A stretch of DNA of 6,633 nt from an uncultured Pyrinomonas sp. (GTDB lineage: Bacteria; Acidobacteriota; Blastocatellia; Pyrinomonadales; Pyrinomonadaceae): NCBI GenBank assembly GCA_937135995.1, contig CAKZOF010000729.1:1-6633 (forward strand), read 5' to 3'. The position numbers and the translations under genes were made by a program. Of the stretch, positions 6,402 to 6,633 are shown piece by piece. Every line of letters starts with the position of its first letter. The stretch's first letter is position 1. The notes beneath the pieces were generated by a model, which did not search any database, was not told where the DNA came from, and was given only the letters and a program-made list of their open reading frames with translations.

Positions 6402-6633
6402 GCTTCGTCTTCTCCTCGAAAGCGGTCTTCTCGATTCAAGTCAGGCGTCCAAAAGATTTGACCGGCGATGACCGTAGGCTTCAATCCGAGACGCGGAAGT
6501 TCTTCCGCCGTGCGTCCCAAGAAGGTGAAGTGTGGTAGATCGTCCAACACGGTCTGAAACCAGCCGTGCCGCATCAATTCGTCTCTGACGCGTTGGGTTT
6601 GAAATTCGGCGACGTCGAAAGCGAGCATCGTCA
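6398..6633 (-). CDS. Unrecognised protein, C-terminal part at right edge (possible 2H-phosphoesterase lobe)
   Basis: The frame is open from the window edge to a TGA at 6400-6398. An ATG at 6628 would give a 76-residue protein, but no in-frame stop lies between it and the edge, so the gene may start outside the window. The sequence is soluble and mixed in character: LAFDVAEFQTQRVRDEL, then DDLPHFTFLGR, then AGQIFWTPDLN and an acidic/basic end. A helix followed by PH-x-T and, about 25 residues later, a short hydrophobic strand resembles the C-terminal lobe of 2H phosphoesterases (2'-5' RNA ligase/cyclic phosphodiesterase-like). This rests on one motif only and is weak. The stop overlaps the start of the zinc-ribbon gene by ATGA, so the genes are likely co-translated. 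Confidence 0.6.
   Translation of the reverse strand, partial: TMLAFDVAEFQTQRVRDELMRHGWFQTVLDDLPHFTFLGRTAEELPRLGLKPTVIAGQIFWTPDLNREDRFRGEDEA

Noticed and set aside
1..6633. CRISPR array, tRNA, rRNA, insertion sequence or attachment site
   Set aside because: No spaced direct repeats, cloverleaf, rRNA-like stretch, transposase motif or flanking terminal inverted repeats were seen by eye.

Overview
The window is a GC-rich, gene-dense bacterial chromosomal segment of 6.6 kb. It shows no transposase, phage gene, rRNA, tRNA or CRISPR array. A Hanks-type Ser/Thr kinase with one transmembrane helix and an extracytoplasmic domain, a zinc-ribbon membrane protein beside a DUF2085 protein, and a permease with RCK_C inserts together recall Acidobacteriota (Blastocatellia-like lineages). 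That is a guess from protein style only; no phylogenetic marker is present.

Left part (1-1567): two divergent genes share a 164-bp spacer. On the minus strand is the N-terminal part of a PAP2-superfamily membrane phosphatase, which runs off the left edge. On the plus strand is a complete MBL-fold/beta-CASP nuclease of 334 residues, resembling the ligase-associated exonuclease and CPSF73-like families.

Middle part (1568-3732): a 248-bp spacer holds a possible 52-codon reading frame that overlaps the next start by ATGA. It is followed by a complete SLC13/DASS-type permease with two RCK_C (TrkA_C) domains between its membrane halves. A short spacer with hairpins, one followed by TTTT, separates it from the convergent kinase gene.

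Right part (3733-6633, all minus strand): reading from the right edge, the order is the C-terminal part of an unrecognised protein (possibly a 2H-phosphoesterase C-terminal lobe), a zinc-ribbon/transmembrane protein joined to it by an ATGA overlap, a DUF2085 membrane protein 7 bp further on, and then, after 232 bp, the membrane-anchored kinase. The first three look like one operon. The kinase may be read through from it or have its own promoter, and its Shine-Dalgarno sequence lies inside a predicted hairpin.

Most genes encode envelope proteins (lipid-phosphate phosphatase, permease, sensor-like kinase, two small membrane proteins), but nothing in the sequence ties them into one pathway. I see no convincing new multi-gene system. 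The best leads are the kinase with its occluded ribosome binding site and calcium-loop-like sensor domain, the small membrane-protein operon, and the altered substrate-motif residues of the permease.
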